Program-made: the position numbers and the translations under genes
Virus record (IMG/VR): IMGVR_UViG_3300028025_001992
Coordinates: 1-44,220 of that record
DNA from: a virus
Direction: 5' to 3' (one strand)
DNA: 44,220 bases
The notes under the pieces: generated by a model
The model's database searches: none
Told to the model about the DNA's origin: nothing
What the model saw: the letters and a program-made list of their open reading frames with translations, nothing else
Shown: in pieces, positions 24,887 through 32,034 of the stretch
Layout: each line of letters starts with the position of its first letter
How positions within the stretch are numbered: the first letter of the stretch is position 1

Positions 24887-25117
24887 TTATGCTTCGGAAT
24901 CTTCCTCGGCAACTGCCTTCTTTTTAGCAGGAGCCTTTGGTGTGCTTTTCTCTTCTGTGGGTTCAACGCCCTTCAAAAGAGTGGGACTCAGATACCGCAT
25001 AGTTACTAACTTATCGGCGTGCTTCCAGCCTGATACCTCAACGGCATCTCCGACCTTTAGCAGAGTCCCACTCTGTTCGAATGGGCGCAGTACCTCACGA
25101 TACTGCTTCGTAGTCAT
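24887..25117 (-). CDS. Small basic/acidic head-associated protein
   Basis: A 76-aa protein starting MTTKQYREVLRPFEQSGTLL. The first ~50 residues look like a compact domain (VGDAVEVSGWKHADKLVTMR), similar in plan to the 83-aa protein at 20148-20399. The C-terminus is a Lys/Ala/Glu low-complexity tail. It overlaps the capsid gene by one base and ends just before the terminator. Possibly a minor head protein. Confidence 0.6.
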   Translation of the reverse strand: MTTKQYREVLRPFEQSGTLLKVGDAVEVSGWKHADKLVTMRYLSPTLLKGVEPTEEKSTPKAPAKKKAVAEEDSEA

Positions 25118-26094
25118 TAGGCTACGATGGTTGTCCAGAAGTATCCTAGGTCAGCGGCAACAACCTTGTTGTCAAACGCGACTTCAGATTCAACACGACT
25201 TGCCTTGATGCTTTCCATACGGAACTGTGAAGTACCAATGGTCTGTCCAAGACCGCCAGATACACCATTCCAAGAGAAGATGTAACCTGCGGATGGAGTC
25301 ATAAGGCCCGGCTGAGGTGCAACGTGGCAAAGAAGAGCAGACTTGCCAACATTAAATGCCATTGCGTCTGCGGCGCCTTCCTTGTTTGTTGCCTTCACTG
25401 ACTTAGCGACAAGCACGCGGTCTACACCAAACATACGAGCAATCATGTCTTCGGTGATTACGTTGGATGATGTGTACTTGATGCGGTCAACTAGGTCTGG
25501 GTGATTCTTCAACTTGCGGAATACCTGATATCCAAGAACAAGAGTGTTTGGCTCGTATCCTGTGGCTCCAAGAATGGTTTCCTTACCTGCTTCTACGTCT
25601 TCTAGTGGGTCAGAGTTAGCAAAGTCAGACCATTGCTTAACTTCTCCAGTTGAAGGAGCACCTGCAACACCAGTTACGTCATTGCCCCATACGCCAGTGG
25701 TGATGAAGTCCGAAACGAACTGAATCTCACGGCGAAGAAGTAGACGGTTGGTGACGAACTCAGCGGCTTCGCGAAGTGGTGACAACGGAGCATCTGCGTT
25801 AGCAAGTGTCTGGTCGCCCACATCCTTGTGGAAAGCCCATACGTCAGCCGAGTATGAATCAGTGGTTAGGCTGTAGCCTGAACCAGCGGATTCAGTTGCA
25901 TCGGCACGGCGCTGTGCTTCGTCACGGAACCAATCGTTCTTGGTGTACTTGAAGAACTTGTTGCTCTTCTTGTCAACAGGTACTACTGGGAATACCTTGT
26001 CTGCAATGTAGTTTTCGGCTCTTTGCATATATGCTACCGAGATGTTTGTCAGAATTGCATCAACGTGGACGCTATTCAAATGTGGCTGTGCCAT
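25117..26094 (-). CDS. Major capsid protein
   Basis: A 325-aa protein. MAQPHLNSVHVDAILTNISV, YIADKVFPVVPVDKKSNKFF, RDEAQRRADATESAGSGYSL and LLLRREIQFVSDFIT are typical of phage major capsid proteins of the HK97 fold, GpE-like branch. No long N-terminal delta domain is seen, consistent with a separate scaffold encoded upstream (26512-27294). It lies between the decoration protein and the connector set, and its codon use differs slightly from the fibre genes, with more G/C at third positions, as expected for a highly expressed gene (by eye). Confidence 0.9.
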   Translation of the reverse strand: MAQPHLNSVHVDAILTNISVAYMQRAENYIADKVFPVVPVDKKSNKFFKYTKNDWFRDEAQRRADATESAGSGYSLTTDSYSADVWAFHKDVGDQTLANADAPLSPLREAAEFVTNRLLLRREIQFVSDFITTGVWGNDVTGVAGAPSTGEVKQWSDFANSDPLEDVEAGKETILGATGYEPNTLVLGYQVFRKLKNHPDLVDRIKYTSSNVITEDMIARMFGVDRVLVAKSVKATNKEGAADAMAFNVGKSALLCHVAPQPGLMTPSAGYIFSWNGVSGGLGQTIGTSQFRMESIKASRVESEVAFDNKVVAADLGYFWTTIVA

Positions 26095-26115
26095 GTGTAA
26101 TTATCCTTTTCTCGG

Positions 26116-26508
26116 TTAAGCCGCGCGACCTGCGTTAGAGCAGTTCACTACAACAGTTACGATTTCGCCTGAAGCCCCACCAGTGATGGCTTGACCCATA
26201 GCGTACTTGGTTGTGTCAGTTCCGTGAACAATTGCTACACCAGCGCCAGCAGACGATGGGCTAACAATTGCGGCGGCGGCAACGGTGCCACCAAGAACCA
26301 ACTTGGAACCACCAGAGATAAGAACTTCTGCTTCTTGTCCTGATGTTGGTGCGTTCTGAAGAATTCCGATAGGTAGGTCAGTAGCGGCGGCTACTGCAAT
26401 TACCTGACCAGATGAATTCAACTTAACGAAGTTGTATTGCTTTGCGGAAAGGTCTGCACCCGCAACGAGTGTTGCCTTTACGCTGTAGTTACTGAATTCG
26501 TATGCCAT
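26116..26508 (-). CDS. Capsid decoration protein (DUF2190-like)
   Basis: A 130-aa Ala/Val/Gly-rich protein. The pattern of LSAKQYNFVKLNSSGQVIAV, then ATDLPIGILQNAPTSGQEAE and AVISGG-like turns matches phage head decoration proteins (DUF2190-type), which bind the outside of the expanded capsid. It sits directly before the major capsid gene, the usual place. Confidence 0.75.
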   Translation of the reverse strand: MAYEFSNYSVKATLVAGADLSAKQYNFVKLNSSGQVIAVAAATDLPIGILQNAPTSGQEAEVLISGGSKLVLGGTVAAAAIVSPSSAGAGVAIVHGTDTTKYAMGQAITGGASGEIVTVVVNCSNAGRAA

Positions 26509-26511
26509 TAT

Positions 26512-27294
26512 TTAGGCACCCTTCTCGTTGAGGTACTGTGCGTACAGTGATGGTTCGGCAACTGCAAGGTCAGCAAGTGCTTGCTCTACAGTTGACGCTT
26601 TTCCTTCGGAAACAGCAGACTTAGCCATTGACTCCAACTGGGAAAATGCGTTGCCAGAAATACCAGTCGTGCGACCAATCTCGGCAAAGATGTCAGCAGA
26701 TTCAGCCTGAGCGTTTACACTCTCAAGAACTTCGGTTACTGACTTTGCTAGTGATTCGTCAATCTGTGCTAGACGGCGAAGGGCTGGGCCTACTTCTTGT
26801 GCGTCTAGTGATAGGTGTGACCAACCACGAGCCTTTTCGATTGCTTCGGCATCTGCGTGTGCCTCGCGCTCTTTGTGAAGAACAGTTGTGGCTTCGTCAG
26901 CCTTTGCCTGTGCTTCTTCTGCTTGCTTACGCAATGATTCAAATGCCTTTTGAACTGGTTCAGGTAGAGACTTCATTACGTCTTCTTCCTCAACGGGGGC
27001 TTCCTCTGCTGGCGCTTCGGTTGTTTCCTCTGCGACTTCTTCGGTAGCCTCTTCCAGTTCGGCAATACGTTCTTCAGCCTTTGTAAGAAGTTCTAAGGCT
27101 TCTTCTAGCCGATTTTCGATGCTCTCCGACACGGAGTCCTCCTTGGAAACGGATGATTCAAGAACTGTTTGCACGTCTGAAGGGTTTGCCGCTTTCATAA
27201 CTAACCAACCATCGTGAAGATGGGCTGGGTAATCTACTCCGCTGGTTTCCTCAATGTTGAGGTTTACCATTTTGCGAGTGCGAGAAAAAGCCAC
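26512..27294 (-). CDS. Scaffold-like capsid assembly protein
   Basis: A 260-aa protein starting with GTG, with AGGAG five bases upstream. The N-terminus (NIEETSGVDYPAHLHDGWLV, then MKAA) resembles the leading strand common in proteins linked to XkdF-type proteases. The centre is a long acidic coiled coil (LTKAEERIAELEEATEEVAE and similar), and the C-terminus is helical and Ser/Ala-rich. Composition and position between protease and capsid protein fit a scaffold that is removed by the protease. The scaffold role is inferred. Confidence 0.65.
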   Translation of the reverse strand: MAFSRTRKMVNLNIEETSGVDYPAHLHDGWLVMKAANPSDVQTVLESSVSKEDSVSESIENRLEEALELLTKAEERIAELEEATEEVAEETTEAPAEEAPVEEEDVMKSLPEPVQKAFESLRKQAEEAQAKADEATTVLHKEREAHADAEAIEKARGWSHLSLDAQEVGPALRRLAQIDESLAKSVTEVLESVNAQAESADIFAEIGRTTGISGNAFSQLESMAKSAVSEGKASTVEQALADLAVAEPSLYAQYLNEKGA

Positions 27295-27387
27295 ACTTAC
27301 TCCTATTTGCGAACAGAGCAGATGCCGTTCCTGTTATTGAACAGGGCAACATTCCACTAGTCTTGATTGATTCAAAATAACACAGTG

Positions 27388-27416
27388 GGATTACACCACT
27401 ATTGTGCTAATCGCAA
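27388..27416 (-). promoter_or_regulatory. Weak promoter candidate for the capsid genes
   Basis: In the 139-base gap 27295-27433, which has no gene, the minus strand reads TTGCGA (27411-27416), 17 bases, TAATCC, or TGTAAT with a 15-base spacer. Part of it overlaps an imperfect dyad (cacagtggg/ccactattgtg). This would separate expression of scaffold and capsid from that of the effector block, but the match is weak. Confidence 0.3.
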
Positions 27417-27433
27417 TGAATTCGGCGTGTCGC

Positions 27434-28171
27434 CTAATCGGATTTTTCCGACTCGTCTTTCTTTTTCTTTCGGCGCTTAGAAGGCATCAAAGTGTCTTCG
27501 TGAACTGATTCTGAAGTTGGACCGTCAACTGGCATTGCTTCTTTGCTAACTGGTAAATCAACTTCTAGTCGTTGAGCGCGTCCACCAACTGAGTAACCGC
27601 GAAGTTTTCCAGCCTTGACCATTTCCCAAGCCCATGGCTCCCAGATAACTCCAAGGAAAACTGTATCTTGCGGGAATGTAATTTCTGCCGAACTGCCGTC
27701 TGCTTTTTGCATTGGAACGGCAACTTCATACGGCCACGCCATAACTTCTACCCATTCCCCAGCAACAATTTCTTTATCGTGCTGTAGGCGGATTCGGCGG
27801 TCTCCACTGCGAACATAATCCCAAACGGACTTCTGCAACTCAAGGGAATCTGTCCATTCGTTATGGGCATCAATTCGGTCTGGAACATACATTGGACCTA
27901 GTGTGTAACGGCGCTCTTCAGCAGACTTGGATACAAAAGATACTTCTGGGGATTCTAAAATCTCAGGGCTGTACTTTTTAATGTCCTCTTCGGTCACTTC
28001 TTCCAAGTCACCAAGACCAGTAATTAAAAATTCAACTACTTTGTCTCCAGAAGGAATCCAGCCATTAGGCGTCCATTTTTCATCAGTTACAGTTTCTAGT
28101 TCTTCGTCAACCATAAACCGATAGGCGGAAGTAATGATGTCGCTAGAATCAACATGGTAAAAATAACGCAT
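27434..28171 (-). CDS. Prohead protease, XkdF-like (Peptidase S78_2)
   Basis: A 245-aa protein of the XkdF-like serine protease family of tailed phages, which processes scaffold and head proteins inside the prohead. Likely catalytic residues are H103 in YVPDRIDAHNEW and S194 in LRGYSVGGRA; H131 in LQHD may assist. The block VVEFLITGLGDLEEVTEEDI and the FPQDTVFLGVIWEPWAWEMV segment are also typical. The C-terminus is Lys/Glu-rich and disordered. It starts inside the stop of the RelA/SpoT-effector gene (TAATG), linking protease and effector block in one transcript. Confidence 0.82.
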   Translation of the reverse strand: MRYFYHVDSSDIITSAYRFMVDEELETVTDEKWTPNGWIPSGDKVVEFLITGLGDLEEVTEEDIKKYSPEILESPEVSFVSKSAEERRYTLGPMYVPDRIDAHNEWTDSLELQKSVWDYVRSGDRRIRLQHDKEIVAGEWVEVMAWPYEVAVPMQKADGSSAEITFPQDTVFLGVIWEPWAWEMVKAGKLRGYSVGGRAQRLEVDLPVSKEAMPVDGPTSESVHEDTLMPSKRRKKKKDESEKSD

Positions 28172-29535
28172 TACATTTCCCTCGTTCTAGACTTGAAAAT
28201 AAATTGTTTTCCGCCAGCAGTGAAGGCTTGAACCGCTGGGTCTCCAATACTTGCTACTCCAATTGGTACTACAACCTGAGCAAACATTTTAGCCATTGAT
28301 TTCCAGTGCTTAAAACGCTTCTTAGTATCTGTTTCAACTCGGTACATCTCATAGATGTTATGGCTTTTGCTGTCTTTAACCTCAAAAGACTCAGGAGTAT
28401 GAAACTGCAACTCAACTTCAAAACCGCTTGGATGAAGTATTTTTGCGTTAATCCCTTGGTAAGCATCTCCCTTTTGCCAAAAGTTCTTTATTCGAGAAAG
28501 TTGATATCCTTTTGTTTGTAAAGAAGCAATAGTGGACATAACCCCTTGAGCATAATTTTCTTCATCAAAAGAAATGGTGTAACGCAAGCCATCGCTAACA
28601 TTTTGAGTAGCCCGAACCATGTCTCCGCCGTATTCTTGAGAATCAGTCTTGATTTTTCGGGCTAAAGACTTTTCAGACTTTAAGCGATGTTGCAAACCCT
28701 TCATAGTTCCAAAGTTAGCGTCTGCAATCTCAACCATGTCAGCGGTTAATTGCGGTTCTGCACTAACCATTCTTTCGCGCAATCCCCTTGCTAAAGAATT
28801 GGCTTCATCCCCGTATTCATTGTTTTCGTCAATTTGATTCGGTGTTAAATCTGTTACTTCATTTCCAGCCCATGAGCCATGGGTTGACTGGTCATGTTGT
28901 CCTGCTCGGTGCTTAGTAACGGATGGGTCGAGTAAATCTTCAGGAATAATCCAAAACTTACATAGAGCCATTGGGTCAATTAGACCAGTAACAATCTCAC
29001 AGGCTTGACCGCCTTCATAAAATACACAGTTGGCACAAATCATTCCTTCTTTTACAAAAGGATTTTTTTCCATATAGTGAGCGCCGTTAGCACCTGAGCC
29101 TTGGTCAAAAGAGCCAACTCGCTCTACAACGGCTTCAAGGGTTTCGTAAAGCATTTTCTGGGTTTCGTTAAGACGCATTTCTACTTCTTCAGACTTTTCA
29201 AAAGCGTCAAACTTTAGCGTGTATCCGTCAACAGTGAGCAATGTAGTCTTTTTAACGAACTCAGGATTTCCCAGAGATTCAATTACCTGCTCGGCAATGT
29301 CGGTTGGCATTTCAGCAATAGCCTTGGAAACTGGAATTTGGTCTTCTATTTCCAACTCAATAACGGCTCGATTCCACTGGTCATCTTCGTGACCGTGCTC
29401 AAGACCGCGTGCAAGGATTTCGGTAGTTACAGAGTGGTGGGCTTCAAGAACTGCTGGGTTTGCCACATCAGTGTGCAGTGATTTATGCAGTGTTTCCAAC
29501 TCAGCATCATCAAGATGCGAGAAACCTACAGACAT
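28171..29535 (-). CDS. Effector with RelA/SpoT-like synthetase domain and HDQ motif
   Basis: 454 aa from the ATG at 29533-29535 (AGGAG six bases upstream). Residues 1-160 are helical and unrecognised. Residues 165-195 hold a four-cysteine cluster (C167, C170, C179, C192) like small iron-sulfur or zinc modules. The 15-residue HDQ motif is at 208-222. Residues ~280-385 look like a RelA/SpoT synthetase: RLKSEKSLARKI (284-295), D315-G-L-R-Y-T, RIKNFW (348-353), YQGIN (359-363) and E375-L-Q-F-H-T. No HD hydrolase domain is present, as in toxic small alarmone synthetases. It may make (p)ppGpp or ppApp-like products, or pyrophosphorylate tRNA; the product is unknown. Confidence 0.8.
   Translation of the reverse strand: MSVGFSHLDDAELETLHKSLHTDVANPAVLEAHHSVTTEILARGLEHGHEDDQWNRAVIELEIEDQIPVSKAIAEMPTDIAEQVIESLGNPEFVKKTTLLTVDGYTLKFDAFEKSEEVEMRLNETQKMLYETLEAVVERVGSFDQGSGANGAHYMEKNPFVKEGMICANCVFYEGGQACEIVTGLIDPMALCKFWIIPEDLLDPSVTKHRAGQHDQSTHGSWAGNEVTDLTPNQIDENNEYGDEANSLARGLRERMVSAEPQLTADMVEIADANFGTMKGLQHRLKSEKSLARKIKTDSQEYGGDMVRATQNVSDGLRYTISFDEENYAQGVMSTIASLQTKGYQLSRIKNFWQKGDAYQGINAKILHPSGFEVELQFHTPESFEVKDSKSHNIYEMYRVETDTKKRFKHWKSMAKMFAQVVVPIGVASIGDPAVQAFTAGGKQFIFKSRTREM
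28870..28914 (-). repeat. HDQ motif copy 1
   Basis: Encodes KHRAGQHDQSTHGSW, residues 208-222 of the RelA/SpoT-type effector. It separates the Cys-cluster region from the synthetase domain. Confidence 0.95.
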
Positions 29536-29586
29536 GAAAACTCCTAGTGGTGGCAAACCTTATGCCACTTTAATGCACGCTAGGTA

Positions 29587-29712
29587 CTATGACCCTATTT
29601 CTTGGTCGCGTTTCTCAGGTAAAGGCTCAATTATTTCGTCTTCTGGAACGTAATCTAAGCGAACTGGTTCAATTATTTCAAACAGTATTTCTTCTGAATC
29701 TTCATTCTTCAT
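29587..29712 (-). CDS. 41-aa acidic miniprotein
   Basis: An ATG at 29710-29712 with GGGAG six bases upstream opens a 41-codon frame overlapping the stop of the metallopeptidase polyprotein. Fourteen of 41 residues are acidic, with a duplicated segment (ILFEIIEPVRL and DEIIEPLPEKR). It lies between two effector genes. It could be an immunity protein, a loading chaperone or a leader; nothing proves it is functional apart from the ribosome-binding site and spacing. The 51 bases to the next start hold nothing else. Confidence 0.55.
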   Translation of the reverse strand: MKNEDSEEILFEIIEPVRLDYVPEDEIIEPLPEKRDQEIGS

Positions 29713-31813
29713 AAGAAACTCCCACTTGGTTGTAATAATCTTCTAATGCACTAGCGTACTCTGGCATAAATTGTTTGGCAATTTTCAAGTTATGGTAAGC
29801 AAATTCTTTGCCGTGACCTTCATGTTTTCTTGTTACGCTGATTGTGTTGGCGTAATGAGCAATTTCATGCAAAATAACTGTTTCATTTTTGCTGTATTGT
29901 TTAGTAATTTCTATTGTGCTTTTGCCATTTTTTAAGACAAAATACCTACCAGAAGTACCTGTTCTATTTGTAAAGTGCTTAACTTCGGGTTGGTATAGCG
30001 CTGTTTTTGTATCAGCAACTTCAATCCCATAATTTTCTTTAAACCACTCGCTATTAATAACAGCAGAAGTGTAATTTCTAAGTCCTTTTATGCTTCCATC
30101 TAAATGTTTTTCGCCCAAATCAGACTCAATAAATTTATTTTTTTCTGATGCCCATTCGTAATACGCTTTAGTATATTCTTTGTATTCTTTTTTATAGTCA
30201 GCGTAAGTTTCAACTTTAGGGTCATAATTTGGCGCTACTGGGCGTTCCTGATAAACCTCTAAAGGCTTAGTTTGATTAGACGCTTGGTATTCGGCTTCGT
30301 AAACTTTATCTTGTTGAGTTTCTTTAACGCCTCTTTTTAGGTCTGCCATTTCTCTTAATGACAAACCAGAACCAGCATTTAGGCTAGTTGCTCCAGCCCA
30401 TGAACCATGCGAACTTTGGTCATGCTGACCAGCCAAATGTTTTTGAACTGGTCGTTTTACAAATACTGTTAGTTTTTCTTCGCCTGAAGACTGCCCCAAA
30501 TTTGCAGTGCGTACTCGTCTATTTCCTCGTCTGTCATTTCGGCTATGTTTTTCAACTCCACCATCTTGACTTCTTTTTTCGACAAGACCAGTCCCTCCTG
30601 TGTCTATTTCACTTAGGTTAGCAACGTCCCAGATTGCTTTCTGGTTACGCTCCCGACCTCTTCTTATTGCTTCAAACAATTCCTGAATGTTTTCAGAAAC
30701 ATCAAGATACACCTTACTATCATTTAGCCATGTGCCAAGATAGTTTCTTCCATTACCTAGGTCATTTTTATGGGTTTTCATGTAATCAGAAAGGATTTTT
30801 GGACCTTTAACTGGGTTACTAAAGTCAACTTCGTCCACAATTCTGCTGAACTCTGGTGGTTTTGCAACCATGTAACCAGTTGTAGGCATAGAACCATCAA
30901 CCATGTTGATTGACAATCCGCCCCATTCTTGAGTAAATCTAACGATGTTAGAAGCCACTTCTGGATTTAACTTTGTAGACCAACTGCCATGGCTAGATTG
31001 GTCATGCTGACCAGCCTGATGCTTTTTCATTTCGGTTACAAGAATTCCCTTAATAACCGCTAATTCGAACTCAACCCATGCCTTCTTAAAGGTGTTGCTT
31101 TCCCCCATGCCAATTGGTTTAATGTCCATCGCTTTATTCCAAGCCCGAACAACATCAATTAATTCCATGTGAGTCATGTCAACGCGCAAAACAGGAATCT
31201 TTTCATCGCCATCATTTAAGGACATAAAGGCTGACGCCGCCCAGCGATGGTGTCCGTCAATCACAAAGTTGTCTGAAGAAACAACAATTCTGGCGCCGTC
31301 ACCTTTTTTGTGACCGTTCTGATTTAGGTCACGGAGAATCTTTCCAGTTTTAGAAGCGGAGATTTCAGCCTGAATTGGGTGCAGGTCTTGGGGAGATACC
31401 TTTTCTCTTTTAACACCAATACCGCGCTTGGTCATTTCATCAAGGAACTCATCCTTGGCTCCGCTAGGAACTTGTGGCATCTGGTCTCGCTTAATACCTA
31501 AGTTGTCACGGGTAAATAACTTGGTTCCAACAATTTCAAGATTAGTTAGGTCTGGGTTGTCTTCACGGTCAGCCATTTTGTCTAGCAAAAACTCTGCATC
31601 GGCAGGAACTACTTTTCCAACTTCGCCTTTAATAACTTTGTCAATAGCATCTTGAACTGGGTATTTAAAATCAGATTTGTTGTTATTGCTTCGGTCTGTA
31701 TCCCACGAACCATGGGTTGCTTGGTCGTGTTTTCCTTGACGGTGCTTGAGCAAAACGAACTCAGTGTCCTGTTGGATAGCAACAAGACGAGCGATTCGGT
31801 TAGCGCGTGACAT
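29702..31813 (-). CDS. Three-unit effector polyprotein: ParB-like, unknown, metallopeptidase
   Basis: A 703-aa protein with HDQ motifs at residues 23-37, 264-278 and 458-472. Unit 1 contains VIDGHHRWAA (184-193), the signature of ParB/Srx-like domains (nucleases or CTPases), preceded by LHPIQAEISASKTGKI. Unit 2 (279-457) has an uncharacterised domain (FTQEWGGLSINMVDGSMPTT, then GYMV). Unit 3 ends in a zinc metallopeptidase motif H649-E-I-A-H653 with a probable third ligand H667 (EGHGKEF), as in SprT/TIGR04338-like proteases. The first motif is only 22 residues from the start, so the leader is short. Confidence 0.82.
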   Translation of the reverse strand: MSRANRIARLVAIQQDTEFVLLKHRQGKHDQATHGSWDTDRSNNNKSDFKYPVQDAIDKVIKGEVGKVVPADAEFLLDKMADREDNPDLTNLEIVGTKLFTRDNLGIKRDQMPQVPSGAKDEFLDEMTKRGIGVKREKVSPQDLHPIQAEISASKTGKILRDLNQNGHKKGDGARIVVSSDNFVIDGHHRWAASAFMSLNDGDEKIPVLRVDMTHMELIDVVRAWNKAMDIKPIGMGESNTFKKAWVEFELAVIKGILVTEMKKHQAGQHDQSSHGSWSTKLNPEVASNIVRFTQEWGGLSINMVDGSMPTTGYMVAKPPEFSRIVDEVDFSNPVKGPKILSDYMKTHKNDLGNGRNYLGTWLNDSKVYLDVSENIQELFEAIRRGRERNQKAIWDVANLSEIDTGGTGLVEKRSQDGGVEKHSRNDRRGNRRVRTANLGQSSGEEKLTVFVKRPVQKHLAGQHDQSSHGSWAGATSLNAGSGLSLREMADLKRGVKETQQDKVYEAEYQASNQTKPLEVYQERPVAPNYDPKVETYADYKKEYKEYTKAYYEWASEKNKFIESDLGEKHLDGSIKGLRNYTSAVINSEWFKENYGIEVADTKTALYQPEVKHFTNRTGTSGRYFVLKNGKSTIEITKQYSKNETVILHEIAHYANTISVTRKHEGHGKEFAYHNLKIAKQFMPEYASALEDYYNQVGVSYEE
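30398..30442 (-). repeat. HDQ motif copy 2c
   Basis: Encodes KHLAGQHDQSSHGSW, residues 458-472 of the polyprotein at 29702-31813, just before the metallopeptidase unit and after a TVFVKRPVQ stretch. Confidence 0.95.
30980..31024 (-). repeat. HDQ motif copy 2b
   Basis: Encodes KHQAGQHDQSSHGSW, residues 264-278, between the ParB-like unit and the second, unknown unit. Confidence 0.95.
31703..31747 (-). repeat. HDQ motif copy 2a
   Basis: Encodes KHRQGKHDQATHGSW, residues 23-37, near the start of the 703-aa polyprotein. This is the most divergent copy (Q for A at position 4, D after the Trp). Confidence 0.95.
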
Positions 31814-31843
31814 GAAGATAGATTACCTCATGGCGATTGCTAA

Positions 31844-32020
31844 CTACTGGTCAACTCGCTTCCACTGTCCTACCTTGGTGAACATATCCATAAGACCAAT
31901 TTGAGTGCGAGTTCCATTTTTTAAAATAAGAAAACCTGTTATGGCGCCGTCTTTATCAATTGCGTCAAAAACGAACTGAGCGCCATCAGCCCTTACTGAA
32001 ATTACTTGTCCTTTAATCAT
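31844..32020 (-). CDS. 58-aa miniprotein between effector genes
   Basis: ATG at 32018-32020 with AAGGGA 7 bases upstream; the 58-aa product starts MIKGQVISVRADGAQFVFDA and ends KVGQWKRVDQ. Predicted beta-rich, single compact domain. It shares a DG-x-QF-x-FD segment with the 57-aa protein at 40666-40839, so the two may be distant paralogues. It is placed between two effector genes and could be an immunity or loading factor, but this is speculation. Confidence 0.65.
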   Translation of the reverse strand: MIKGQVISVRADGAQFVFDAIDKDGAITGFLILKNGTRTQIGLMDMFTKVGQWKRVDQ

Positions 32021-32034
32021 TTAATTCCCTTCTA

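Noticed and set aside
27295-27433. Possible coding region in the gap between scaffold and protease genes
   Set aside because: No frame with a ribosome-binding site; only a weak promoter candidate and an imperfect dyad are visible.
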